Source: Diplosphaera chodatii (Eukaryota > Chlorophyta > Trebouxiophyceae > Prasiolales > Stichococcaceae). From it: a stretch of 64,000 bases of DNA. Below the pieces are notes generated by a model. The model ran no database searches, was not told where the DNA came from, and saw only the letters and a list, made by a program, of their open reading frames with translations. The DNA lies in the NCBI GenBank assembly GCA_032358165.1, contig JAALGY010000062.1:124001-188000 (forward strand), given 5' to 3'. This document shows positions 12,169 to 22,744 of the stretch, piece by piece. The position numbers and the translations under genes are program-made. Each line of letters opens with the position of its first letter. Position 1 is the stretch's first letter.

Positions 12169-13649
12169 ATGGCGCAGCCCCGGGCCGCCGACCGGCCAGC
12201 GGCCCCCAAACCGGATCACACCTACTCGCTCGTCATCTTTATCACGGGTGCGGCCTGATTGCCTGCCGGGCCTGGATGCGCAACCTGAATACTCCCGCGT
12301 GAGAGCTGCTGCAGGCATGAGCATAGGGACAAGTCATCACCTTGACTACTGTTCAGAGTGCTCCATGCGGCAAGGATCCGCCGACTCTGCGACTGCTTGC
12401 TCATCGCTGCAGGCAAGCAGCAGAAGGCGCTGCAGAACGAGATCGACACGCTGGCGAAGCAGTACGGCGGGCGCAGTGTGCCGGCGCACCTTACGCTCAT
12501 GGGTGGGATAGTGGACGACCAGGCGGGCGCTGAGGAGCGCGCCAAGCTGCTGTCCAGCCAGCTCAGGGTAGGAGAAAGGCAGAGGAACAGGCTGCCTATG
12601 GCGCTTTCGTCTGCTCTGGAGGCACAGCGGGCCACTTTCATGCGCTGACGCTGCTGTGGGTATGGGTACTGCGACAGTCTGGCTTTGAACTGGCAGAAGC
12701 AGAGGCATGGCCATGTGGGTCGTGCTGTGTCACGAGCGTGCGTGAGCCCTACACACCCTATATGCCCTGCAGCACATTAGAAACTCTTGGTGCACGTGCC
12801 GTGCGCAGGTGCAGAAGATCTTCTTCGACAAGGTGGTGTCGCGGCCGGTGACGCTGTACCGGGAGCCGGTGCACTCTGTCGCGCTCTCGGTGGACGGCGA
12901 GATAGGGTTTGGGGAGTGGGGCGCCCTGGCGCACCCCACCTACGTCCGCACGCCCATGCTGCCGCGCGTGGCGCACCTCCACGTCAGCCTGCTGTACTCG
13001 TCCACCATCGACGAGGCGACCAGGTTGGCCTTCACAGCTGGCAGGAGGCCCATTTGGTGTTGCTGCTGTGCCTGCCCCACTTCGCCGTCAGGCTGCTGAC
13101 CCCATACACGACGAAGCCATTGGCAAGGCGACCAGGCGACCTTCACTGCATCATGAGGCATACGCCTCTGAGTTTCAGGCAGCCCGGTGCGTTGCTTGAG
13201 GGCTGGCTGCCGCTCACGCGCAGGGACAAGATCGTAGCGGAGGCGCAGGAGCGGCTGCTGGGGGCGGACGGCGCGCTGCACCCCGCGGAGTACACCGTCA
13301 CTGAGCTGGCGCTGGTGGAGACCACGGATGACGACCCCACCAAGGTGCGTAATATAACAAGCCAGGGACTCCATTGCGGCACAGTCACCAGACTGTCAGT
13401 CTGCTGGTCCTGCATTTCGGCAGCTGTGATGCCCCAGGGGACGGCTGGCTGTGCGCTGACTCTGCGAGGACGTCGCGCAGCTGGTGCACTGCTTGGGCGC
13501 ACGGCGTGACAGCATAGTCCTGCAATGCTGCGTCATGCACGACCCACATCCGTTCTGCTGACTTGGTTTGCATTTATTGACTGCAGTGGCCGACGCTGTC
13601 AACCTATCAGCTGGCACCGCCGAACCAGGAGGGCCCCTCCAGTGCATGA
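12169..13649 (+). CDS. CPD: 2H-family cyclic nucleotide phosphodiesterase (CPDase)
   Basis: Five exons, 12169-12247, 12413-12567, 12809-13023, 13224-13344 and 13587-13649, give 210 residues, about the size of plant CPDase (roughly 180) with a longer N-terminus. Family enzymes open ADP-ribose 1'',2''-cyclic phosphate, made after tRNA splicing, and related 2',3'-cyclic nucleotides. The two 2H phosphoesterase motifs are visible: SVPAHLTLMGG (His52-x-Thr54) and AHLHVSLLYSS (His136-x-Ser138), 84 residues apart. The N-terminal HTYSLVIF matches the first strand of the fold, and the last strand TELALVETTDDDP also fits. The ATG at 12169 has a strong GCC-ATG-GCG context. No signal peptide is visible. 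Confidence 0.86.
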
Positions 13650-14392
13650 GCAGTTGGCGGGGCTGGCACATGGCAGACATGGATCCTCACCACCACAGCT
13701 GTGAGAAAATAAATCAGAACCATTGTGCATAGACGCATTGCACATGAGGGGGACCGGCAGGAGCAGATGTAAACCATGCGGACATGCTGATGATGCAGCC
13801 TGACAGCATTGGCATGATATGGTAAGCAGCAGCAGCAGGTTTGCTACACTTTTGAATGGCCTAGCCATGGCATGCTGCGACACTACTGCGCCAGTGCTTT
13901 TGGATTTTGACACCTGCTTGCCGCCAAGCATCAGATTACATGCAACTTTCCCTCCTGAGTGAAGCCTGCTTTCCTGGCGTGACACCGAACGCTGCTGCAG
14001 CAGCTGGAGCGGGGTTGCTGTGGCGGCGAGTAATGCATGTTGCAACAACGCTAGTCATGGGCCCTCGCCTTTCCATGCATAGGCCTCGAGGCTGAGCTGT
14101 AGCTTGACTCTGAGGTGGCATTGTGTTCTGCAGCGCACAAGTGAGATGTAGCCAAGTGACCAGCACCATCGTGCCAGTTGCAGTACCCGGCCAACTCAGC
14201 GCAGCTTCAGGGTCGCTGCCCGTGCACGAGCCAGGTTCCTATCGTGAAACTTCCGACACGCCCGGACACCGCGACGAGCAAAGCGAGCACGGCAAACACT
14301 TCAGAGGAGACCACACACCTCACTTACCCCGCTGTGCTTCACCATATTGCATTACGCATCCGTCGCAGCAGGATCGAGGCAGGATCCGAAAT
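13650..14392 (+). other. Intergenic region between CPDase and the SMP-C2 gene
   Basis: 3' UTR of the phosphodiesterase, then probably promoter and 5' UTR of the next gene. No supported exon was seen. Confidence 0.6.
13768..13772 (+). terminator. TGTAA polyadenylation signal candidate for CPDase
   Basis: TGTAA lies about 120 bases after the stop codon of the phosphodiesterase gene. Confidence 0.5.
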
Positions 14393-17300
14393 ATGAACAA
14401 CTCCGGCCGGGGATTCCCGGCTGGGGGTGCGCCCCAAGCTGGCGGTGCAGGCGCACAGGTGCTCTGCAGTTGATTTTAGTGGATGTGCAGCGGCCAGCAC
14501 CGTGTGCCGTGCAGCTTTTGCCTGGTGCAATGTTTGCTGGTTTGCAAGCTGCCTAGCACAAGTCAGGCCATGACCCGCACACCATTGCAGCCAGTGATCC
14601 GGGATCTGTCTCGGTACCACCGCTGCAAGTGACGATCAGGTCAACTGCTCTCCGTATGGAGATGCTCATGTATCCACCCTGTGGAAGCTGGGCGCACTCT
14701 GCCCAGCACATGCTGCGGGTCCCGCCAGACGCGACAGCTGTCTGCGGCCGTTGCTGAGACTATGGCCACCTGCCGCGCAGAACCCCATCCGCGAGGCGAC
14801 CGAGACGCTGCAGCAGATCCACCAGCTCCACCTGGACGAGCCCAAGCCGCCGCCGCCCGGGGTGCATGCCACGCCGATGACGTCCACCACCGCGCCGGAC
14901 GGCGCCGGCATCCGAGGCATGGCCCCCATGCAGCCCATGGCCCCCATGGCCCCCAGCGGCCCCCCTGCGTCGAGCGGCATCGCCGGCGGCCTGCGCCCTA
15001 CCCCCCCTGCGGGCATGGACATGGGCTCAGCGCCGCCAGCTGGGCAGATCGAAGGCAACATCACCAGGCCCACCGGAACGCAGGCCCCCGTGGCCCCCAG
15101 CGCCCCCCCTGCATCGAGCGGCATCACTGGCGGCCTGCGCGCCGTCCCCCCTGCGGGCATGGACGCCACCTCAGCGCCGCCACCAGCAGGCCAGGTCGCC
15201 AACGACATCTCCAGGCCGTCGCCTGCGCCCATCGAGCCTGGCTTCGGCGCTACCGGCAATGTTAACGGCGTCGACACCGGCAGCGGCATTGAGACCGGGG
15301 CTGCTCCCACCCAGGAGCGGCCGCCCCCGCTCGCCGAGGCGCTGGCCCCAATTGCCGACGACTCGACGCCGCCGCCCCCCGCGGACCCCGTGCCCCAGGA
15401 CGCCAAAGAGGAAGTCGAACAGGGCAGCGCAGGTGCGTAATGATGCAAAGCACGTCTGCACACAAGAGTTGGCCCGTATCACCCACACAAGAAACACTGC
15501 CTCGATCTTGAACGATAGCTTCGCACGCTGGAGAGCACGGTGTGCAGAGGCAATGGCGCCAATAAAGATTGATGACATGCTCCCAATGCAGGCTTTCCCC
15601 CAGTGCCTGGCGGCGTTGCAAGTGGTGGCAGCGGCACCGGCGGCGGCGGCGTGCGCGCTCTTGATCAGGATGCCACAAACGCGGCTGCCGGCGGCGACAC
15701 CGTGCAGGACGACGACGGCAGCCAGGGCGGCATCCTGTCGACCATCGGCAGGTGACCGGCAACACGGATGTTTTGCAGTGCAGAACCCCTTGGCCACGAG
15801 GGCTGTTTGCAGCAATGAGACATGTGCAGTGGCTTTGCGAGGGTAGTGGCACTCCATCTGGCATGCGTTTCTTGGCTGTGCAATTGTGTCTACCTTTGCC
15901 ACCGGCAGTTCTAGTGCATTGAACGCCTTGGTTTGCATTCAATTGAGTGCAAAACCAAGGTGAACATGTGAATGCATGTTACTGAGTACCTGCCACTGGC
16001 GTTCTGCCCTGCAGTTACTTCGGCCTGGGCAGCAACCCGGACACCCAGGACGTGCAAATGACAGATGACACCGAGGCTGACACCGACAGCAAGACGGCCA
16101 CAGGCGGCATGGGACAGACCGGTCGCATCCGTACTGACGGCCCCTCGCACTCAGGTGACAGAACCGAGGCAGGGCTTTCATGAGCGCAGTCTGTTGCCGA
16201 CCGCTGAGCCGTTTGCATGCATCCGTCAGAGACGCTGCAGCTTGTCTGGACTTGTACTGAGCAAAGCTGCCACTGAGCTTGTGCGTAAGGCAGCAATCAA
16301 CACTGCGCCTGACTGCCATTGACACTGACGTGAGCATGCAGTCTGATGTGTGTACGTACATTTGATGTGCTGAAGACGTCAGTGTCAGAAGCGCAACCCC
16401 CATACATACAGCATGCATTGCTCCGCGCTAGAGCGTTGAGTACATTACGGTCTGCATACCATCGAAACCTGTCGTAGTTGGTTAATGCCCTCCAGGCGTG
16501 GCGCTGGGGGCGGGTGCCGGAGGGGCGGCGGCCGGCCTCGGGGCCGCGATGGCAATGCCGGGCAACCAGGGCGTGGCCGGCGTCGGCGGGAGCGGAAGCG
16601 GGATGCAGCAGCAGGGCGGACCTGGCGCCAGCGGCGCCGGCGGCATGGGCTCCAGCGGAAGCGGGACGCAGCAGCAGGGGGCCCAGGCCGCGGGGAGCAG
16701 CGCGGTCGGGCAGCAGCAGGCCGGCGGCAAGCCGGGCGGCTACGAGTGGCTGGCGGACCTGCTGGGTGCGCTTGCCCTCAAGGGATGCACGTCTTGGGGC
16801 TGCTATCGTGTTAATGTGCTACTCTGCGTGCATTCACAGGCTGGGTCTGGACAGAATGTGTTCTCGTCATCCCTGTGTGCGGGTTGCCAGCACCATCAGC
16901 CTTGCAGCAGCTCAACATTCAGTGAGCAGGCGTTGTTGCAGCTCAGTGTGACATCGCCCCTGGTGTCTGCCGCAGAGAAGATGTGGCCGTACATCACGGA
17001 GGCGGTCAACAAGGAGGCGGCCAACCAGCTGCCCCCGCTCATCAAGGCCAGCAAGCCCACCTGGATGGGCGACATCACGCTGCACAAGTGCGTGTTGCAG
17101 CCCCCACAGTCTCATTGTCACACCCCCTGCCCACCGACTGCTGGGGCTGCTGCTGTCGTTGTGTGCACGGCGCTTTCCATTCGTGCGTACTGGCATTGCC
17201 GGCCTACTCCTGGTCTGTTTACACTGCAAGCAAACCTAGAGAATTGTCACCCCATTCCTAACCTTCGACATGCTGCGGCATTGACATGCTGCGGTACACA

Positions 17301-20300
17301 GCTCCAGATGCTTTGACTGGCTTGCATCTAGCTGGGCAGCTCTGAGCCCTATATGCGTCGTGAAAGATGCAGCACACAGGCATGAGTCGTGTTCTGCCTG
17401 TCCCCCGGCGTCAGGTTCAAGCTGGGCGGCGCGCCGCCGAAGCTGACGGACATCCGGGTCATCAAGGACCCCGGAGCCAAGGGCCTGCAGGGCGACGACT
17501 ACATCCACCTGGAAGTGGTGCGTCGGAAGTATACCTATGTCCACATGTCGTAGGAGTAACGGCATCGTTGGCGAGCGGCACCTGTACTGTGGTGAACGCG
17601 CTGGGTGTTGGAGTATGTGGGCGCAATCCTTCGCATGTCTGGAACACTGCCGTTGTGAATGTCTGTGCCATGATGTGTTGACACCCAGCGCGCATGCTCT
17701 GCACTTCCTGCCGTGGTGCGTGACGGCCATGCGCCACATGTCATTGAGCGGAGACTGAAGGGCAGCGGCAAGGTCTGCCTGCGGCTTGGCAGTATGGTTC
17801 TGAGTGGTGTTGATCACACAAGCAAGCCTTGTGACATGCCCCATCTGCAGGACTTCGACTGGGACTCGTCGCAGGATGTGGAGATGGATGTCAGCATCAT
17901 CCCAGGCGAGCCCGCACCCTGCAGATGGTCGCTCGCTTGCCGCCTACTAAACCCTAAACCCCACACACCGGCGCATACAGACGCTGCTGCTCGAAAAGCG
18001 GCACCCTGCTGGTCCAGCTGTCATTTGGCCGATGCTGGCTGCTGGTTGTGTGTGCAGAGAAGATGAAGTTCCTGCCCCACTTCGTGTCCAAGGCCATCTC
18101 CAAGGCGACCAGCTTCCGCTGCGGCGTGGAGAACTTCGAGATGTTTGGTGCGCCCTGCTGCACGTTACCTCTGCTCTGCTGCGGATCAGCACTGCCCTGC
18201 TTGCTCAGGTGCCATTTGGCATCACCTCTGCAAGGAGGTCCAGTCACTGGTGACCCCGTGATGATGCAGGCGATCTCATGATTGCCTTCCGCCCCCTCAT
18301 GCACCAGCTGCCGGTTGTCGGCGGCTTCCAGGTGACATTGCCCACAGATGATCAACAGGAGACACCCGCTCTGATGGGTACACATGACAACTTATGTGCT
18401 GCCCAACACCGGCTGACGTCTGGCTTCCCGCTTCCAGGTGTCGTTCACCGAGGCGCCGGACTTCGACTTCGACATCACAATGGGCACGGCGGGCGCCAAG
18501 GTGCTGGATGCGCTGCCCATGGTCAAGGTGCAGCCCGCCTATCAAACGAATTTGGCACAATCCCTATCAACGACTTGGCACGATAGGGACAGGCTTGATT
18601 GGCAGGCAACAAGGACTGTCAAGTGCCCCTGGCACCGCGTCAGCCAGGGCGGAGCAGCAGTCTGCACTGTGCGTGACGCATATACATGATCGCATGCTGG
18701 CCGATGGTGTGTTGGACTGACGGTGCGCCCGTGGCTGCAGAACTTCCTGTACGGCTTCATCGCCGACACGCTGCTGGCGCCATACATCCTGCCAGGTGTG
18801 TGTTTGACTGACAAACTGACAATATTGCGCGCAAGCCCGCCGTGCACGGGGCCGCCTGACCGGCAGCCTGGCAGCGCTGCTGCATCCTGCTTCCAGCAAA
18901 GCGGCTGACAGCGCGGCCGCCTGCCTCGCAGACCACTTCTTCTACCCCATGGACCCCGCCGCGCCGGACTACTCGATCCCCGTCGGCTGGGTCGAGGTGG
19001 AGGTGCGCCGGTGCCTGGCAGGGACTGCCATTTGAGTGTCCCCGGGAAACCCATCAGCTGCCCCTGAGCAACACTGTCCTTTGCACACATCCTTGACTGC
19101 AAAAGCAGTGCTGTCAGTTGCATGAACCCTACCTCTGCTGTCCGCAGAGCTGTGCAGCACCCACCCAATCTGAGCGTGTGACGCGCGCAGGTGGTGGCGG
19201 CCAAAAAGGTGCCCAAGATGGACTACTTCACCAGCACCAGCCCGTATGTCCAGGTGTCCACCCACAAGCGCGGCGCCAAGCAGGTACACTGCAAGCTCGT
19301 CCGATAACGAACACATGGTGGACTGCCTTTTACAGATAGTGAGGACATCAGCCATGTCCATCCGTAACCCACATCAGGCAGATATGCCTACTCCACTGCG
19401 ACGCTTGACAATGCCAAGATGGTTCGGCTGGATGCCTCAGCTGGGCTTCCGAACTCCACACAATGCTGCTTGGTGCTTCGGCTGTGCGTATTACACAAAG
19501 GCTCGGCTGACAGCCGCCCTGCATCCGGCTGCAGACGAAGGTCGCGTCCAAGGCGCGCAACCCCGAGTGGGGCGAGACCTTCAAGCTGCCCATCATGGTG
19601 CGACGCCTGCGCCTACTGCTTGCATGGTCACCAGCATCGGATGAGCTGACCTGGCGCTGCAATGCGGAGCAATGTCTAGCCTGCATATCACCTGCAGCTC
19701 AGCTGCCGCCCGGCTTCACAGCATCTGACACTTGCGCGGGTGCCCCCCTGCAGATCCCGAAGTACCAGCACATCACCGCGGTGCTGTACGACGAGGACTA
19801 CGGAGGCGATGACGAGGCACGTTCTCTTACCTAATCATGATTTACCCGGCTGCATGGACGCCCCGAATCTCACGTATAGCCAGCAGTTCGATGATGCTGG
19901 CGTGCCCGCAGCGCCTTGCACATGGCGGCGGCACACCAGACGCACAGCGGCACACGGTTCACGGCGCGGCAGCGAGGGGTGTGCATGTGCCACCCTGCAG
20001 GTGGGCCGCGTCATCTACCCTGTGAAGGAGATGCAGCCCAACCGCACGCAGGACCTGTGGCTGCCCGTCAAGCCGCTGCTGCAGCAGGACAAGGTGAGCC
20101 TGCTTTGAGAACCATGTCATACTTGCGCCTTTGATGATGATATGGGCCAGACACACCATGGCAGTGCCGGAACGGCTCATGTATGCGTCTCCGGTGCTGA
20201 TACACACACACATGCTTGTGGTACGACGCTACTCTTTGCTAATCACAGGAGGAGGAGGAGAACAAGAAGGCGCGGAAGAAGCGCGACAAGATCAAGAGCG

Positions 20301-21535
20301 CGCTCACGCGGCCGCTGGGGCCCGCCGACCCGCAGCACAAGGGCACCGAGCTCCACCTGCGCATGACGTACCGCGAGTGCAGCGAGGACCAGGTGGATGG
20401 GCAAGCTGTACTGCTGCTGCTGCTGTCGACTGCTGCTGGGCTGTGGCTGTGACAGCCTGTTGCGGTCCAGCGCTGGTTGCATGACGCCCAGAACCAACCA
20501 CAGCCGGTGCGCCCTGCCAACATCTGGAGCAGCCGCACTGTTGGAGCTGCTGGCTGCAGCCGTGTGCAGACATGTCACTGGCCAGCGTGCTTGGCCTGTG
20601 TGGAGGTTGACAGGGTGGTCGTCAACCCTAGGCATGCCGTGTGCCCATCAGGCAAACAGACTGCTCAAACACTAAACGGTCTTGGACTTGGCTGCGTTTT
20701 GCAAATGCTCGAGCCCGGTCTCGGAATCCCGGCTGCAGGTGCGCGCGGTGACGGAGGCGAGCAGAAGTAAGACGGCACTCTGGACCCTGAATGGCACAAT
20801 GTCGATATAGCCTGCCCCCATTACGGTGGTCTCCCTTTCACCCATAGGTCCGCGCGGTGATGGAGGCGGAGCAGAAGAAGACGGCGATCCGGGACCCCTT
20901 CATGGCGGACCTGCTCAAGGAGGACGAGCCGACGGGGGTGGTCGCCGGCGACCGCGCGCAGCAGACCAACCCCACCCAGCCCGCCGGCCAGGTACCAATT
21001 TGAGGGTTTGACAGCACAGTTCCGATGTTAAACTTGGGCAACCGCGTGCAGCAGACCAGACCCACCCAGCCCGCTGGCCAGGTACCCGCTGCTGAGCTGT
21101 TTCGAAGCTTGTTTCAGCGACTGCCTTGGGCTGTAGAAATCAGCTAATGCCTACTGGCTGAACAGCCTTTCTCAACCTGCCAAGTTTGCGGGTGCTGTCT
21201 GTCTCGACGTCACAAGTTTGAGCAGACCCAAAGGACACATGCATGCTGTCATCATGCACATGACAGCGTGGCGCTAGCACAATTTGGGGGAGCCCTCAGA
21301 GGGGAGGAGCGTCATATGCAGCGCTGGAACCTCCGAGCCGCCGGAACCGGTTGCCTGTCGCAGCTCAGCACGACAGTGCCATTCTGCGCCGCAGGACACC
21401 GACGCCGAGAAGCAGCGCAAGGCGGAGCAGGGCGAGCCGCAGGTCGTCACCAAGGACGGCGTGCAAATCTTAGAGCAGCGGGCTCGCCCCGGGTCGTCGT
21501 CTGCGCAAGTGGCGGCCACCGGCGAAGTCCGCTGA
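14393..21535 (+). CDS. SMP-domain plus C2-domain protein (synaptotagmin-like lipid-transfer/membrane-contact protein)
   Basis: Twenty exons join in frame to about 888 residues: 14393-14458, 14781-15432, 15592-15751, 16015-16154, 16496-16765, 16976-17087, 17415-17517, 17851-17905, 18058-18147, 18270-18331, 18438-18527, 18741-18795, 18932-19002, 19191-19283, 19535-19597, 19754-19816, 20001-20093, 20249-20392, 20848-20991, 21395-21535. Residues 1-425 are Pro/Gly/Ser/Gln-rich and disordered. A lipid-binding SMP domain follows (YEWLADLLGEKMWPYITE to about VGGFQVSFTEAPDFDFD, ending near residue 640), then one C2 domain (TSTSPYVQVSTHKRGAKQ, NPEWGETFKL, VLYDEDYGGDDE; about 643-770) and a charged tail. 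Extended synaptotagmins transfer lipid at ER-plasma membrane contacts, but no N-terminal membrane hairpin is seen here. Introns at 17906 and 19817 use GC donors. Exon 2's junction with exon 1 is the least certain. Confidence 0.83.
14952..15200 (+). repeat. Two coding tandem repeats of 48 codons in the SMP-C2 gene
   Basis: Two units 144 bases apart encode PPASSGIAGGLR...PPAGMDMGSAPPAGQ and PPASSGITGGLR...PPAGMDATSAPPPAGQ. They lie in the disordered N-terminal region and have diverged at third positions as well as at some residues. Confidence 0.85.
20739..20793 (+). pseudogene. Degenerate copy of SMP-C2 exon 19 inside the preceding intron
   Basis: After a TGCAG acceptor, the stretch starting GTGCGCGCGGTGACGGAGGC closely resembles the start of exon 19 (GTCCGCGCGGTGATGGAGGC at 20848). 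The copy lacks one base in the GGAGCAGAAG segment, so it cannot be read through in frame. Similarity continues past CAGAAG into the next 30 bases. It is a broken tandem exon duplication, or a former alternative exon. Confidence 0.75.
21041..21087 (+). repeat. Duplicate of the 3' end of exon 19 with its splice donor
   Basis: The 47 bases at 20951-20997, which end exon 19 and include CAG-GTACC, recur 90 bases downstream with few changes. The copy lies in the following intron and repeats the donor, so a longer exon using the second donor is conceivable. The linking sequence contains a stop codon (TGA at 21001), so read-through would truncate the protein. Confidence 0.8.
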
Positions 21536-22744
21536 GCAAGGAGTCGTCTGAGAACCTCGGCAAGCGTTGACATTCCTGTCGGTGCTGTGGTCCCAGGCCG
21601 GGCGTCGAGCAGGCTAGCCCGCATTGCCCACTGCTGGGAGGCGCTCGCCGTGAGGCGCCTGGGCTGCCAGCGAGCTTTGAAGCGGCACAGCTCGCCGGGC
21701 ATGGTTGGAGGAGCAATGCGCTTGGGTGCGCTGGGACGTCGGGCTGACCCGCACCAGCTGCGGAGAAAGCTTGGCAACAGCGAGGCTCATGCACATGGTG
21801 GCAAGGAGCCGCGTCTGCAGCACATTGCGACAGACGCAGCTAGCTTGGTTGGCATGTAGCATGCACGACAACCGCATCCTCCTGTTTTGAAGTGAACGGA
21901 GCAGGTCAAGACTGCTCCATTGGGTCAAACGTGGTGTTGACCATGTTTCCGTTTTGGTAGGAAGGCGGTCGCCTTGATCTTGTAATTTGTGTAATTTCAT
22001 GCAACGGGCCCTTGCTGTGCAGACCTGCAGATGATACTGAGCACTCACCACGATCATCAGCCTAGGCACCGCCTGTGCGCTGTCAGGCTTCCAGCATGAA
22101 TTCGTGTGTGCTGAGATTGACATTCACCAACCTGCTGAGGGCTATTGCAACCAAGATATGAGCTGCTGGGACATGAGCTATTGATCTCCCATCACCGATC
22201 AAATCCCCCTTTACAGTTGAAGCATACGGTGATGGCACTTTAGCTTATGTGCTGCATAAAACGAGGTTTGCAACTGCAACTTGTCAGCAGCTGGCAGTAT
22301 AGGACTCGGCACATGAGGGAGCTGATACCTGCACGCTTCGCAGCGTCGGGCAGTCCAGTGATCCAGCTCGGACCCTGCAACCTCAATTTGTTCTTGCAGA
22401 AAGATGCCAAAGCTACATTGCCATCATAATTTCGAGATGTAGTTCTTGATACCAGCAGCAGCGAAGTTGTGACCTTTGATTGCAATGTTTGATTGCATTT
22501 TTGTTGTTGGCATCAGCCGGGTGCAGTGTCAGCAACAGCCGATCTGACATCTACAGCCCATTGCATAGTTGACGGTACAGCTTTCAGCAGCGTAGCTGAC
22601 TGCGCTCGATCAGTGCAACTTTCTATGCTGGCAGTCCCTGAGTAGTGCGGCATTTGGCGGATCTGTATTCAGCGGCGCAAACTGTGTGTAAGCCATTACC
22701 GCCAGTGTCGCGGCATACGTCAGTAACACAGCTGTTGCAGCGCG
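21536..22744 (+). other. 3' UTR and intergenic region before COG8
   Basis: No supported exon. It holds the two TGTAA signals and presumably the COG8 promoter. Confidence 0.6.
21981..21994 (+). terminator. Two overlapping-range TGTAA signals for the SMP-C2 gene
   Basis: TGTAA occurs at 21981 and again at 21990, about 450 bases after the stop codon. Their pairing makes this a credible polyadenylation region. Confidence 0.5.

Noticed and set aside
14591..14628. Possible extra exon PVIRDLSRYHRC in the SMP-C2 gene
   Set aside because: Its only donors leave phase 2, which does not match the next exon; joining 14458 directly to 14781 keeps frame.
14666..15463. Minus-strand open frame rich in Met/Pro/Gly
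   Set aside because: Antisense to the repeat-rich exon 2 of the SMP-C2 gene.
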